From NCBI GenBank assembly GCA_043775355.1, contig JAYVSL010000007.1:15774-79773 (forward strand): DNA of 64,000 bases, read 5' to 3'. A program made the translations under genes and the position numbers. The notes below the pieces were generated by a model. That model did not search any database. It worked only from the letters and a program-made list of their open reading frames with translations, and was not told the origin of the DNA. Numbering within the stretch: position 1 is the first letter of the stretch; each line of letters starts with the position of its first letter. Source of the DNA: BOG-1363 sp043775355 (lineage in GTDB: Bacteria > Planctomycetota > UBA11346). Shown piece after piece: positions 44,840-54,420 of the stretch.

Positions 44840-47208
44840 ATGAGTAAAAAAGTCCTCAGCGAACGCGACATCTGCACCCAGTTCATCACCCCAGCGATCA
44901 TCGCTCCAGGAAAATGAGATCTCACCACACAGGTACGTGAAGAAGTCTCGTTCACCAATGGCCGCATTCTGGTCCGTGGCAAGTTGGTAACACGCGGCAA
45001 CAAGATGCGCGCGGATTATATTCTCTACCATCGTCCCAATCGCCCCTTGGCCGTGATTGAGGCTAAGGACAACAACCATTCGGTCGGCGCAGGCATGCAG
45101 CAGGCCTTGGAATACGCCCTGGCGCTCGACATTCCGTTTGTCTACAGCTCAACGGCGATGCGTTTCTGGAACACGACCTCACGGCGAAGAAGGGCATCGT
45201 CGAACGCGAAATTCCCCTCGATCAATTCCCGTCGCCTGATGAATTGTGGGCTCGCTATTGCGCGGCGAAAAACCTGACGCCGAAACAGGAACTGATTGCA
45301 ACGCAGAACTACTACGACGACGGCTCGGGCAAGGCCCCGCGCTATTATCAAACGGTCGCCATCAACCGCACGGTCGACGCTGTTGCTCAAGGGCAGAAGC
45401 GTTTGTTGTTGGTCATGGCCACCGGCACCGGAAAGACCTACACCGCTTTTCAGATCATCTGGCGCTTGTGGAAATCCGGCGCGCGTAAGCGCATTCTCTT
45501 CCTCGTCGACCGCAACATTTTGGCTGACCAAACCAAGACCAACGACTTCCGCCCTTTCGGCACGGCGCTGACCAAGATTACCAATCGACAGGTCAATAAA
45601 GCCTTCGAAATTTACATCGCGCTCTATCAAGCGGTCACCGGCAACGATGAAGACGCCAACATTTACAAACAGTTCAGCCCTGATTTTTTCGATCTGGTGA
45701 TTATTGATGAGTGCCATCGCGGCAGCGCCGCCGATGACGCATCTTGGCGTCAGGTATTGGAGTATTTCACCTCGGCAACGCAGATCGGCTTGACTGCCAC
45801 CCCGAAAGAAACTACGGAAATTTCTAACATCGCGTACTTCGGCGATCCCATTTATACGTATTCACTCAAACAGGGCATCGCCGACGGGTTTCTCGCGCCA
45901 TATAAAGTCATTCGCATCGGCTTGGATAAAGACCTCGACGGCTGGCGTCCGGAAAAAGGCCAAACCGATCGCGACGGCAATGTCATTCCTGATCGCGAAT
46001 ACAATGCTCGCGACTTTGATCGCCAAGTGATTTTGACCAAGCGCACGGAAGTCGTCGCGGGGAAAATCACCGCCTTTCTCAAGGCCACCAATCGTTATCA
46101 CAAGACCATTGTCTTCTGCGAAAATATCGATCACGCCGAACGTATGCGGCAAGCGTTGGTCAACGCCAACGCCGATTTAGCTGCCGATAACCCCAAATAC
46201 ATTATGCGCATCACTGGCGATAATGACGAAGGCAAAGCCCAGCTCGATAACTTCATCGATCCTGAAAAGACTTACCCGGTGATCGCGGTGACCTCGAAGC
46301 TCATGACCACCGGCGTCGATGCGCAGACCTGTCAGCTCATCGTGCTGGATCAACGCATTCAATCGATGACTGAGTTCAAACAAATCATCGGTCGCGGCAC
46401 CCGTGTGCGCGAAGATTACGACAAGCTGTTCTTCACCATCATGGATTTCAAACAGGCGACCGCGCTGTTTGCCGACCCTGATTTTGATGGCGATCCGGTG
46501 CAAATCTACGAACCCAAAGATGGCGAGACGCTGGTGCCACCAGACAACGGGGATGATGGCACAGAAACCCCGGACGAAGCCGCCACTCGTCGCGCCGCCG
46601 AAATCGCTGCCGGACACATGCCAACTCGCACCGGGCCGGGAACCACACGTTACGTGGTTGATCATGTCGCTGTCACCATTGCGACCGAACGCGTGCAGTA
46701 CCTCGACGCCAACGGTCAATTGATCACCGAATCGCTGGTTGATTACACCCGCCGCAATATTCGCGGCACCTTCGCCAATCTGGATGCGTTCCTCACTCGC
46801 TGGCAGACCGCCGACCGTAAACAGGCGGTACTCGATGAATTGGCCACGCACGGTGTCTTCCTGGATGAAGTCGCCGCCACGGTGGGTCGTGACTACGACG
46901 CCTTCGATTTGATCTGTCATATTGCCTATGACCGCCCGCCGCTGACTCGGCGTGAACGCGCCGCCGAAGTGCAGAAGCGCGATGTCTTTGCACGCTACGG
47001 CACTCAGGCCCGCGCAGTGCTGTCGGCTTTGCTCGACAAGTTCTGCGATGCGGGCATCAGCAGCGTCGAATCGATGGATATTCTCAAAGTCGATCCACTG
47101 CGTACCTTCGGAACCCCGCTAGAGATTCTTAAGATCTTCGGCGGAAAAGCTGATTACCTCAAAGCCATTCGTGACCTCGAAAACGCCCTTTACCCACCGG
47201 CAGCCTAA
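44840..47208 (+). pseudogene. hsdR: Type I restriction subunit HsdR, interrupted (nonsense and frameshift)
   Basis: Read through its lesions, the gene encodes about 789 residues of an EcoEI-type HsdR. It starts MSKKVLSERDICTQFITPA. Codon 26 is TGA (44915-44917) where Trp is expected before DLTTQVREEVSF. One base is missing after 45150, so SSNGDAFLEHD is split between frames. Both lesions flank or lie in the nuclease domain, whose VIEAKDN motif survives. The SF2 motor after the frameshift is intact, with MATGTGKT, DECHRG and LTATP, then ITSKLMTTGVDA-like VTSKLMTTGVDA and the motif GRGTRVRED. A motor-only product could start at an internal codon, but none has a good ribosome site. Restriction activity is probably lost. 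Confidence 0.88.
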
Positions 47209-47211
47209 TCC

Positions 47212-48678
47212 ATGTCCAATGTTTCCAATGTCGTCAAATCCATCCAAGACATCATGCGCAAGGACGCTGGCACGTACGGCGATGCGCAGCGGCTAGAGCA
47301 AATGGCGTGGCTGTTCTTCCTGAAAATTCTTGATGACCGCGAGAAAGAACTCGCCGAGTTGCGCGACGATTTCTAATCGTCGATTCCCAAGCATCTGCGC
47401 TGGTCGACCTGGGCAACGAATGCCGAGGGCATCACCGGCGGCGCGCTGCTCGACTTCGTCAACGATACGCTGCTGCCCAAATTGCAGAACATGACTGGGG
47501 GCAGTGACAAAATCGGCAGCCTGATCCGCATGACCTTTGCTGATGCCAACAACTATATGAAAAATGGCACGTTGTTGCGGCAGGTGATCAACACCATCAA
47601 CGACATCGATTTCAACGCGTCCGATGATCGTCATATGTTCGGCGACATTTACGAAAAGCTGCTGAAAGACTTGCAATCAGCGGGCAATGCCGGTGAATTC
47701 TATACCCCGCGTGCGGTGACGCAGTTCATTGTCGAACAGGTCAATCCCAGTTTGAAGAAGCGCGAAACGATTCTTGATCCTGCGTGTGGCACCGGCGGAT
47801 TCTTGACCTGCGCTATCGAACATCTGCGCAAACAGGCCAAGACCGAGGCCGATGAGCAGTTTATTCAAGAGTGTTTCAGCGGCATCGAAAAGAAGCACCT
47901 GCCCCACGTGTTGTGCATGACCAATCTGATGCTGCACGGCATCGACGTGCCATCGAATGTGCGCCACGATAATACGTTGGCTCGTCCGCTGCGTGATTGG
48001 AGCCCCAAAGAAAAAGTCGATTGCATCGTCACCAACCCGCCGTTCGGCGGCATGGAAGAAGACGGTATCGAAGCGAATTTCCCCGCCGATTTCCGCACCC
48101 GTGAAACCGCTGATCTGTTTCTGATCTTGATCATGAAATTATTGAAACCCGGCGGTCGGGCCGGACTCGTTTTACCCGATGGCACGTTATTTGGCGAAGG
48201 CGTGAAGACCCGCATTAAAGAAGAACTGCTGAAGGAATGCAATCTGCACACCATCGTGCGTCTGCCCAACGGCGTGTTCCATCCCTACACCGGCATTCGC
48301 ACCAATCTGTTGTTCTTCACCAAGTCCGGCCAACCGACCAAAGAGATCTGGTACTACGAACATCCGTATCCGCCTGGGGCTAAAAGCTACAACAAGGGTA
48401 AGCCGATTCGTATCGAAGAATTCGCAGGCGAGCGTGCGTGGTGGGGCACGGAAAAAGACGGCTTCAAATCGCGGGTGGAAAATGAGCAGGCGTGGCGCGT
48501 GTCGATCGACACCATCAAGGCGGGAAATTTCAACCTCGACCTGAAGAATCCGCATAGTTCCGACACCGGCCCAGGCGACGTCGATCACTTGTTGCCGGAG
48601 TACGAAAAGTTGCTCGCGCAAATTGCCACGACGCGTGGGCTGTTGAAGGCCCAATTGATGGAGGCGCTTACCCGATGA
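47212..48678 (+). pseudogene. hsdM: Type I methyltransferase subunit HsdM, interrupted by a stop codon
   Basis: The full frame is 488 codons, a normal length. Codon 55 is TAA (47374-47376), in the N-terminal helical domain, between LAELRDDF and SSIPKHLRW. No frameshift is present. The rest is intact: AdoMet-binding motif DPACGTGGFL, the catalytic NPPF (VTNPPFGG) and GRAGLVLPDG. The next in-frame ATG is at 47482, beyond most of the helical domain. The gene lies three bases after hsdR and overlaps the DUF1016 gene by four bases. A single base change would restore it. Confidence 0.88.
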
Positions 48679-49853
48679 AAAAGAAAGTCACGGCCCCGAA
48701 GAAAACCGTGCCCGCCAAAGTGAAAGCCGACGGCCTCACTCCGCTTGTCGCCGAGGTGCGCCAGCTCATCCAGTCCGCCCGCCGGGGCGTGGCGTCGGTG
48801 ATTGATACGTTTCAGGTGATGACGAATTTCGAGATTGGCCGCCGCATCGTGGAGCATGAGCAGAAGGGCGAGAAGCGGGCGGGGTATGGAGCTGAACTGC
48901 TGAAGGAGCTTTCGGCCCGGCTCGCACAGGAATTCGGGAGAGGCTTTTCACCAGTGAATCTCTCTCATATGCGGCGCTTTTACCTAACTTGGCAGGAGCG
49001 AGTTCACATTTTTCAGACGCCTTCTGAAAAATTGGGATCGACCACGATTGCGCAGACACCGTCTGCGAAATTGCCCCGCACAAGGAAATCGCAGACACTG
49101 TCTGCGATTTTGACTGCTCCTAAGCCGAAAAGCTTGCCGTTCACGCTCAGCTGGTCTCATTACGTCGAACTTCTTTCCGTCCAAAGCCCTGACGAGCGTC
49201 GCTTTTATGAAATCGAGTCCACCAACGAGAGCTGGTCGCTGTCCGAATTAAAACGCCAGAAAGCCTCCTGCCTCTACGAACGTCTCGCCCTCAGCCGCAA
49301 TAAAGCCGGAATCAAACGTCTCGCCCGTGAGGGGCACATCATTACCAAACCCGAAGACCTGTTCAAAGAACCGGTCGTGCTCGAATTTCTCGGGCTTGAT
49401 GAACGCGCCAGTTATTCTGAGTCTGATCTAGAATCTGCGCTGATTTCTCACCTCGAAAAATTCCTGCTCGAACTCGGCAAAGGTTTCCTGTTCGAAGCAC
49501 GGCAGAAGCGCTTTACCTTCGACGGCGATCACTACTTCCTTGATCTGGTGTTTTATAACCGGCTCCTGCGCTGTTACGTCGTCATCGACTTGAAGCTGGA
49601 CAAGCTCACTCATCAAGATCTTGGTCAAATGCAGATGTACGTGAACCACTACGACCGCCACGTGAAGCTGGCCCAAGAAAAGCCCACCATCGGCCTGCTG
49701 TTGTGCAAAGAAAAAAAAGACGCCATCGTCAAACTGACCCTGCCCAAAGGCGCCAACATTCACGCCAAAGAATACCAGCTTTACCTGCCATCGAAGGAAC
49801 TGCTCACCGCCAAACTCATCGAATGGACGCGTGACGCCAAGGCTGGCAAATGA
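48675..49853 (+). CDS. PD-(D/E)xK nuclease-fold protein (DUF1016/YhcG family)
   Basis: A 392-residue protein between hsdM and hsdS. The N-terminal DUF1016 domain has INFEIGR-like TNFEIGRRIVEHEQ and NLSHMRRFYLTW. The C-terminal nuclease fold (about 250-370) has DHYFLDLVFYNRLLRCYVVIDLKLDKL, with the Asp and DLK expected of the active site. Between them, residues about 113-150 carry three imperfect copies of a short peptide (QTPSEKL, QTPSAKL, QTLSAIL). The family often travels with type I RM genes and is thought to be a nuclease, but its task is not settled. It overlaps both neighbours by four bases and is intact, unlike hsdR and hsdM. Confidence 0.87.
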   Translation: MKKKVTAPKKTVPAKVKADGLTPLVAEVRQLIQSARRGVASVIDTFQVMTNFEIGRRIVEHEQKGEKRAGYGAELLKELSARLAQEFGRGFSPVNLSHMRRFYLTWQERVHIFQTPSEKLGSTTIAQTPSAKLPRTRKSQTLSAILTAPKPKSLPFTLSWSHYVELLSVQSPDERRFYEIESTNESWSLSELKRQKASCLYERLALSRNKAGIKRLAREGHIITKPEDLFKEPVVLEFLGLDERASYSESDLESALISHLEKFLLELGKGFLFEARQKRFTFDGDHYFLDLVFYNRLLRCYVVIDLKLDKLTHQDLGQMQMYVNHYDRHVKLAQEKPTIGLLLCKEKKDAIVKLTLPKGANIHAKEYQLYLPSKELLTAKLIEWTRDAKAGK

Positions 49854-51382
49854 AGTTGGAAACGTTTTTTGAAAAGTTCGACCAGTTCGCCGACGCGCCC
49901 GATGCGGTGGCGAAGATGCGGGAGCTGGTGCTGGAGTTAGCGTCAACTGGGAAATTATACCATGCCAATTCGACTGAGTGGAAAGAATGCACTTTAGGAG
50001 ATGTGATCGAATTAATTTCAGGACAACACTTACTGGGCAATGAGCATAACGAAGTTGGACGGGGAATTCCTTACCTTACGGGTCCATCAGACTTCGGAGA
50101 TAAGAGTCCGATTCCAACGCGCTGGACGGATCAGCCAAAAGTCACCGCACTTCCTGGCGACATTCTTATTACTGTGAAGGGATCGGGCGTTGGAAAAACA
50201 AATGTCCTTGTCGATCAATTAACGGCGATAAGTCGTCAGCTAATGGCCATTCGTGTAATGGGTGCTGACCCTGAGTTCGTGCATATTGTGCTTAAGCGAG
50301 CCGCCGAATACTTTCAAAATGCGAAAACTGGCATCGCGATTCCAGGAATCGGGCGGAGTGACGTTCTTGATTTAAAGATTGTTCTCCCGCCCCTCGCCGA
50401 GCAAAAGCGGATCGTGGCGAAGGTGGATGAGTTGATGGCGTTGTGTGATCGGTTGGAGGCGCAGCAGCAGGAACGGGAAACGCGGCACGCCGCGCTCGCC
50501 CGCGCGGCGCTGGCCCGCTTTGCCGACGCGCCCACTCCGGCCAACCTCCCGTTCCTCTTCCATGCATCCTTCACTATTTCTCCTTCAGACTTACGAAAAT
50601 CCATCCTCACCCTCGCCGTCCAAGGCAAACTTGTCCCCCAAGATACCAACGACGAACCAGCGGGGGAACTGAGCAAGTCGGACGAGGAGCTTGTTGCCCA
50701 ATCCTCGTTCGAGATTCCGCATGGATGGATTTGGAACCGACTCACCCAACTCGCAGATATCAACGGCGGGTTCGCGTTCAAAAGCACAGACTACACGGAC
50801 CAAGGAACGCGGGTCGTGCGAATCTCGGACTTCGATGAGTTTGGTTTTAAGGACCACAAAGTCGTTCGGCATCCATTTACGCCGGACTTGAAAAAATTCA
50901 GCCTCGTCCAGAACAACATTTTGATGGCAATGACTGGTGGGACCGTTGGTAAAAGCCATCTGGTTAAATTGCTACCTGAGCCGATGGTCGTGAATCAGCG
51001 AGTTGCCGCGATCAAGATCCTGGAAGGCGTGAATCCCAACTACATTGACATCGTTATCAGATCTGAAATGACCCAAGAAGTCATTCGGAAAGTGAAGAAC
51101 TCCACAAATGACAATATCTCGATGGGCGACATTAAGGGATTTGCAATCCCACTCCCACCCCTCGCCGAACAACGCCGGATCGTGGCGAAAGTGGACGAAC
51201 TGATGGCCTTGGTGGACGCGCTGGAAACCCAACTCACCACCGCCCGCGCCACCGCCGCGAACCTCCTCGACGCCATCGTCGCCGAACTCACCGGCACCAC
51301 CCGCGATCCCCGATCCGCAACACGCTCATCATCATCCACCCCAGGCACCGGTCGCCGAGGCCGACCACGTAAAACCGCATGA
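49850..51382 (+). CDS. hsdS: Type I restriction specificity subunit HsdS
   Basis: A 510-residue subunit that sets the target sequence. Two target-recognition domains (about 40-180 and 285-430) are each followed by a long helix. The two copies of the conserved stretch LPPLAEQ with RIVAKVDELMAL lie at about 180-205 and 435-460. The ends are an N-terminal helix (MKLETFFEKFDQF) and an Arg/Ser-rich tail. The frame is complete. It overlaps the DUF1016 gene by ATGA. Without a functional HsdM it cannot methylate. Confidence 0.93.
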   Translation: MKLETFFEKFDQFADAPDAVAKMRELVLELASTGKLYHANSTEWKECTLGDVIELISGQHLLGNEHNEVGRGIPYLTGPSDFGDKSPIPTRWTDQPKVTALPGDILITVKGSGVGKTNVLVDQLTAISRQLMAIRVMGADPEFVHIVLKRAAEYFQNAKTGIAIPGIGRSDVLDLKIVLPPLAEQKRIVAKVDELMALCDRLEAQQQERETRHAALARAALARFADAPTPANLPFLFHASFTISPSDLRKSILTLAVQGKLVPQDTNDEPAGELSKSDEELVAQSSFEIPHGWIWNRLTQLADINGGFAFKSTDYTDQGTRVVRISDFDEFGFKDHKVVRHPFTPDLKKFSLVQNNILMAMTGGTVGKSHLVKLLPEPMVVNQRVAAIKILEGVNPNYIDIVIRSEMTQEVIRKVKNSTNDNISMGDIKGFAIPLPPLAEQRRIVAKVDELMALVDALETQLTTARATAANLLDAIVAELTGTTRDPRSATRSSSSTPGTGRRGRPRKTA

Positions 51383-51537
51383 ATAATTTGCGACCGTTTT
51401 TTATGGTCGCTATTGTCTACATCACTATCACGCACATTCATAATTCATCGGTGTCGCCAGTATCCACGGCCACCGCCAACGATGGCCAAGGTCGCGATCA
51501 ACACGATCTCACGCTCTGCATTCGCTGAAAGCGCCCG

Positions 51538-52308
51538 ATGCCCAACGATCTCACCACTTCGCCCGTCGATCGTCAAAATATCCTCAACAATCCTTATGCC
51601 GTGGCCGAGATCGAAAAGGCCGTTGGTATGCGCGGCATCCTCTTCGAGGGCCGGTCGGTGGTGTTGAAGGAACAGATCGCCGTCTTCTTCGGCGTTGATC
51701 CTCGCACGATTGACAATTATCTGGCTCATCATGGCCTTGAGTTGCGCCTGAACGGCTATGAGGTCGTTGGTGGTAAACGCTTGAAGGAACTCAATTTGGT
51801 GATTGGAGCCCGGGATGTCGACGAAACCAGTTTCGTCGACATCAGCAAGGCTCCCCAGTTGGGCGTTTTCGACCTGCGAGCCTTCCTCAATCTATCGATG
51901 TTGCTGGTTGAAAGCGAGCGGGCACGCCTGTTGCGCCAAGCCATTCTCGACATCGTTATCGACACCATCAATCAACGCACTGGTGGCGGCACTAAATATA
52001 TCAATCAACGGGACGAAGACTTCCTGCAATCAGCTTTTGTCGAAGAAAATTATCGCAAACAGTTCACCAGCGCCTTGAGCCGCGACGTAGATATGGGCAA
52101 CTTCAAGTACGCGGTCTACACTGATAAAATCTATGTCAGTATTTTTCGCAAAAAAGCACAAGAGTACCGCAAGATCCTCAAACTAGAAAAACGTGATCAG
52201 CTGCGCGAGACCATGTACGCGGAAGTATTGGATTTGGTCGCGTCGTTCGAAACCGGCATTGCTGACGCCATCACCAAGGAAGCTGCAACCCAGGGTTCTC
52301 GCGTCTAA
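51538..52308 (+). CDS. DNA-binding-like protein often linked to type I RM loci
   Basis: A 256-residue protein of a family that recurs beside hsd genes. The N-terminal part (about 10-75) has a helix-turn-helix-like segment, VVLKEQIAVFFGVDPRTIDNY. The rest has conserved stretches QLGVFDLRAFLNLSMLLVESERAR and TKYINQRDEDFLQSAFVEENYRKQFT. It has been annotated as a RhuM-like or DNA-binding protein, but its function is unknown. It is the last gene of the island, 155 bases after hsdS. Family members are often followed by a Fic-type gene, which is missing here. Confidence 0.7.
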   Translation: MPNDLTTSPVDRQNILNNPYAVAEIEKAVGMRGILFEGRSVVLKEQIAVFFGVDPRTIDNYLAHHGLELRLNGYEVVGGKRLKELNLVIGARDVDETSFVDISKAPQLGVFDLRAFLNLSMLLVESERARLLRQAILDIVIDTINQRTGGGTKYINQRDEDFLQSAFVEENYRKQFTSALSRDVDMGNFKYAVYTDKIYVSIFRKKAQEYRKILKLEKRDQLRETMYAEVLDLVASFETGIADAITKEAATQGSRV

Positions 52309-52355
52309 TCATGCAAATGCAGCACCTGTGGATCAGCAGTTCTAAGAATCTACGC

Positions 52356-52385
52356 GATTTCGGCATCCGAGCGTTGTGGACCTAA
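52356..52385 (+). pseudogene. Orphan 3' end of the oxygenase gene
   Basis: Nine codons plus a stop repeat the end of the oxygenase gene at 43700 (FGIRALW kept). Upstream similarity ends at once. It is the outer end of the right flanking repeat and marks the ancestral junction with the transglutaminase gene. Confidence 0.8.
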
Positions 52386-52488
52386 ACGTAAAAAAAAATG
52401 CTCACGAAAGCTCGGTGAAATCCGCTTCGCAATCACCGCAGACCCAGTCCAGGCAGGGCCAGGCATTTATTCCATCGACTACGGCTTC
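52357..52488. repeat. Right direct repeat flanking the type I RM island
   Basis: The counterpart of 44496-44623. It joins the orphan oxygenase end to the intact 3' end of the transglutaminase gene, in the same order and orientation as the left copy. The pair flanks 7.7 kb that holds all hsd genes. Confidence 0.9.
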
Positions 52489-53496
52489 GCCCATTAAAGA
52501 ACCGACGCTGGCGCCGCCTGGAATGTCAGGCAGTCCAGCGCCGACCGTCCCCAAAGTTACGCGGCGAGCATCGCAGGCTCCGCTCCAGGCTCGGACGGCG
52601 GCACGCCAATCACCGCCCACCATACGGACGATCGCTGGTAGCGTCGGATCGAGCGGCGCCCATTGGCCATCGAGGGTTTGCGCTTCGAGCCAAAAATGTG
52701 GATTCGCAATGCGGCTGTCGGCGACCATGCCCGCCTTCAATCGCCATGGACGCGAGCGTTCATTTAAACGAACGCCAAGGGCTAAAGCGCAATCAAGACA
52801 ACTGCCGACCCAGCGCGGAGTCAGCTGCCTAGTGAGCGCATTCGACGACAGCGCTTGGCGATACTCCCAGGGTTGATGATGACGATATTCGTAGCGGAAA
52901 TCCGCTGCCACTTGTTCAACCAGCGCGGCGAGTTCTCGCTGTTCCGCGCTGTCATAATCGAGCACGTGAGTGGGACTCAATCGCAGCTGTGATTCCATGC
53001 TGATGTGCGGTTCCGTTTCGCTCACATTTCCTTGCACGCGCCACCAATCGCCATCGCTGATGGTGGTGCAACTAGACAAGCTGGGCGGTACATCGCGCTC
53101 AACCTGTTGTGTCGCGCTGGGCGACGCGCGGGCTGTCCACCAGGTCAGGTGACGCGAATCTTTTTTTGTGTCGGGCAGGTCGGGCAAATAAAGCCGTTGA
53201 GTGCGCTTCCAAGTGACGTGACGTGGGCGATCTTCACCGGCCAAGAAGGGCGCAAAAAAAAGTAAGTAGGTGCGCCAGCGCCGCGCCAATGTTGGGCAAT
53301 CATCCAGGTGGCCCCAACACAGCCAATTTGAACAAGTAAATAGATCGATCAAACCAGCGGAATTTTGCGGTAATCCCAGCTGGATCCAGCGTTGGACATC
53401 GGCGACCGCGACATGCAAAAATCGGGAAAGTTCCCGCACCGACATTGGCGCATAGGGATGACGCGCTCCAGGCCACAGCAATTGGCCCGCGACCAT
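52402..53496 (-). CDS. Transglutaminase-like protein with N-terminal HTH-like segment
   Basis: A 364-residue protein. The C-terminal papain-like domain has the triad Cys233 (GSCLDCALAL), His267 (NPHFWLEAQ) and Asp283 (PLDPTLP). The N-terminal 45 residues (SVRELSRFLHVAVADVQRWIQLGLP) look like an excisionase- or MerR-type helix-turn-helix. There is no signal peptide, so it is probably cytoplasmic. Such domains act as proteases or amide hydrolases; the substrate is unknown. Its start shares one base with the pssA stop (TGATG). Its 3' end is duplicated on the other side of the RM island. Confidence 0.78.
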   Translation of the reverse strand: MVAGQLLWPGARHPYAPMSVRELSRFLHVAVADVQRWIQLGLPQNSAGLIDLFTCSNWLCWGHLDDCPTLARRWRTYLLFFAPFLAGEDRPRHVTWKRTQRLYLPDLPDTKKDSRHLTWWTARASPSATQQVERDVPPSLSSCTTISDGDWWRVQGNVSETEPHISMESQLRLSPTHVLDYDSAEQRELAALVEQVAADFRYEYRHHQPWEYRQALSSNALTRQLTPRWVGSCLDCALALGVRLNERSRPWRLKAGMVADSRIANPHFWLEAQTLDGQWAPLDPTLPAIVRMVGGDWRAAVRAWSGACDARRVTLGTVGAGLPDIPGGASVGSLMGEAVVDGINAWPCLDWVCGDCEADFTELS

Positions 53497-54404
53497 CAGC
53501 GTCCAGGGCGAGGACCGTGGCCCTCCGTAAGACGATCCATGGACACGCCAACGTCTTCAGCTTCATCATCCTCTGGTTCATCTAATGGATGACGGCCGGC
53601 GCGCCATTTGCGCCACATATCAGGAATCGCCATGCCCAAACCAAACAACACATAAAGAGTGGTCAAAACCGCCAGGAACCAATACGGGAACGCCACCAAC
53701 AAACTGACGAGCAGCATGCCAATGATAATGGTGCGAAAGCCCATACGCCCAAAGAGTGTGTTGCCAACGTGTGGGAAACGGATGGTCGACACCATCAGCA
53801 GCGCCGACAATAACGTCAAAGCGATGATGATCCAACGGAACGCATCAAGATTTTCCAAGCCAGTATATTTGTAGGTCTCACCAATCGTCGGGCTAGGAAT
53901 GACCTGTTGGTGCGCATGCAAAATAAGCCAAGCACAGACCAACGCCGCCGCGCCCGGCGATGGCAGTCCGCGAAAATATGGCGTCGCTTCGTCGCTGTGT
54001 TCGACATTGTAACGCGCCAAACGAATAGCGGCCATGATCGGGTACAAAACGGTGACAAACCACAGCAAACGTTGACCGTGATCAAATACGCCCGGTTCGC
54101 CCAACACAAAACGATGCATTAAAATCGCTGGCGCCACGCCAAAGCTGACCACGTCGCTGAGCGAATCGAGTTCCGCGCCGAATGGTCCGTCGGTGTGGGT
54201 CATGCGCGCGACCTTGCCATCGAACATATCGCAGATCATCGCCAAAAAGACCATGAAGGCGCCAGCCTCCAGCAAGTTATGGGCGGCGCACAAGATAGCG
54301 GTGATGCCGCACGCCAAATTGCCCGCCGTCAACAATGTCGGCAGTACCGGCAAGGTTTTGAGGCGCCGCAGGCGCTTGCGCATCGAGGTCAGACGGTCGC
54401 TCAT
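53496..54404 (-). CDS. pssA: CDP-diacylglycerol-serine O-phosphatidyltransferase
   Basis: A membrane enzyme of phosphatidylserine synthesis. It has the CDP-alcohol phosphotransferase signature DMFDGKVARMTHTDGPFGAE followed by LDSLSD, at about residues 59-84, with all Asp residues present. About seven hydrophobic helices follow. At 302 residues it resembles the type II (Bacillus-like) enzyme with a charged C-terminal tail. It sits 16 bases after psd, its partner in making phosphatidylethanolamine. Confidence 0.93.
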   Translation of the reverse strand: MSDRLTSMRKRLRRLKTLPVLPTLLTAGNLACGITAILCAAHNLLEAGAFMVFLAMICDMFDGKVARMTHTDGPFGAELDSLSDVVSFGVAPAILMHRFVLGEPGVFDHGQRLLWFVTVLYPIMAAIRLARYNVEHSDEATPYFRGLPSPGAAALVCAWLILHAHQQVIPSPTIGETYKYTGLENLDAFRWIIIALTLLSALLMVSTIRFPHVGNTLFGRMGFRTIIIGMLLVSLLVAFPYWFLAVLTTLYVLFGLGMAIPDMWRKWRAGRHPLDEPEDDEAEDVGVSMDRLTEGHGPRPGR

Positions 54405-54420
54405 CGGTGATTCGCGTTCT

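Noticed and set aside
44915..44917. TGA read as Trp (recoded genetic code) to rescue hsdR
   Set aside because: The other lesions in the same locus are a TAA and a missing base, which recoding cannot explain, and many other genes end at TGA.
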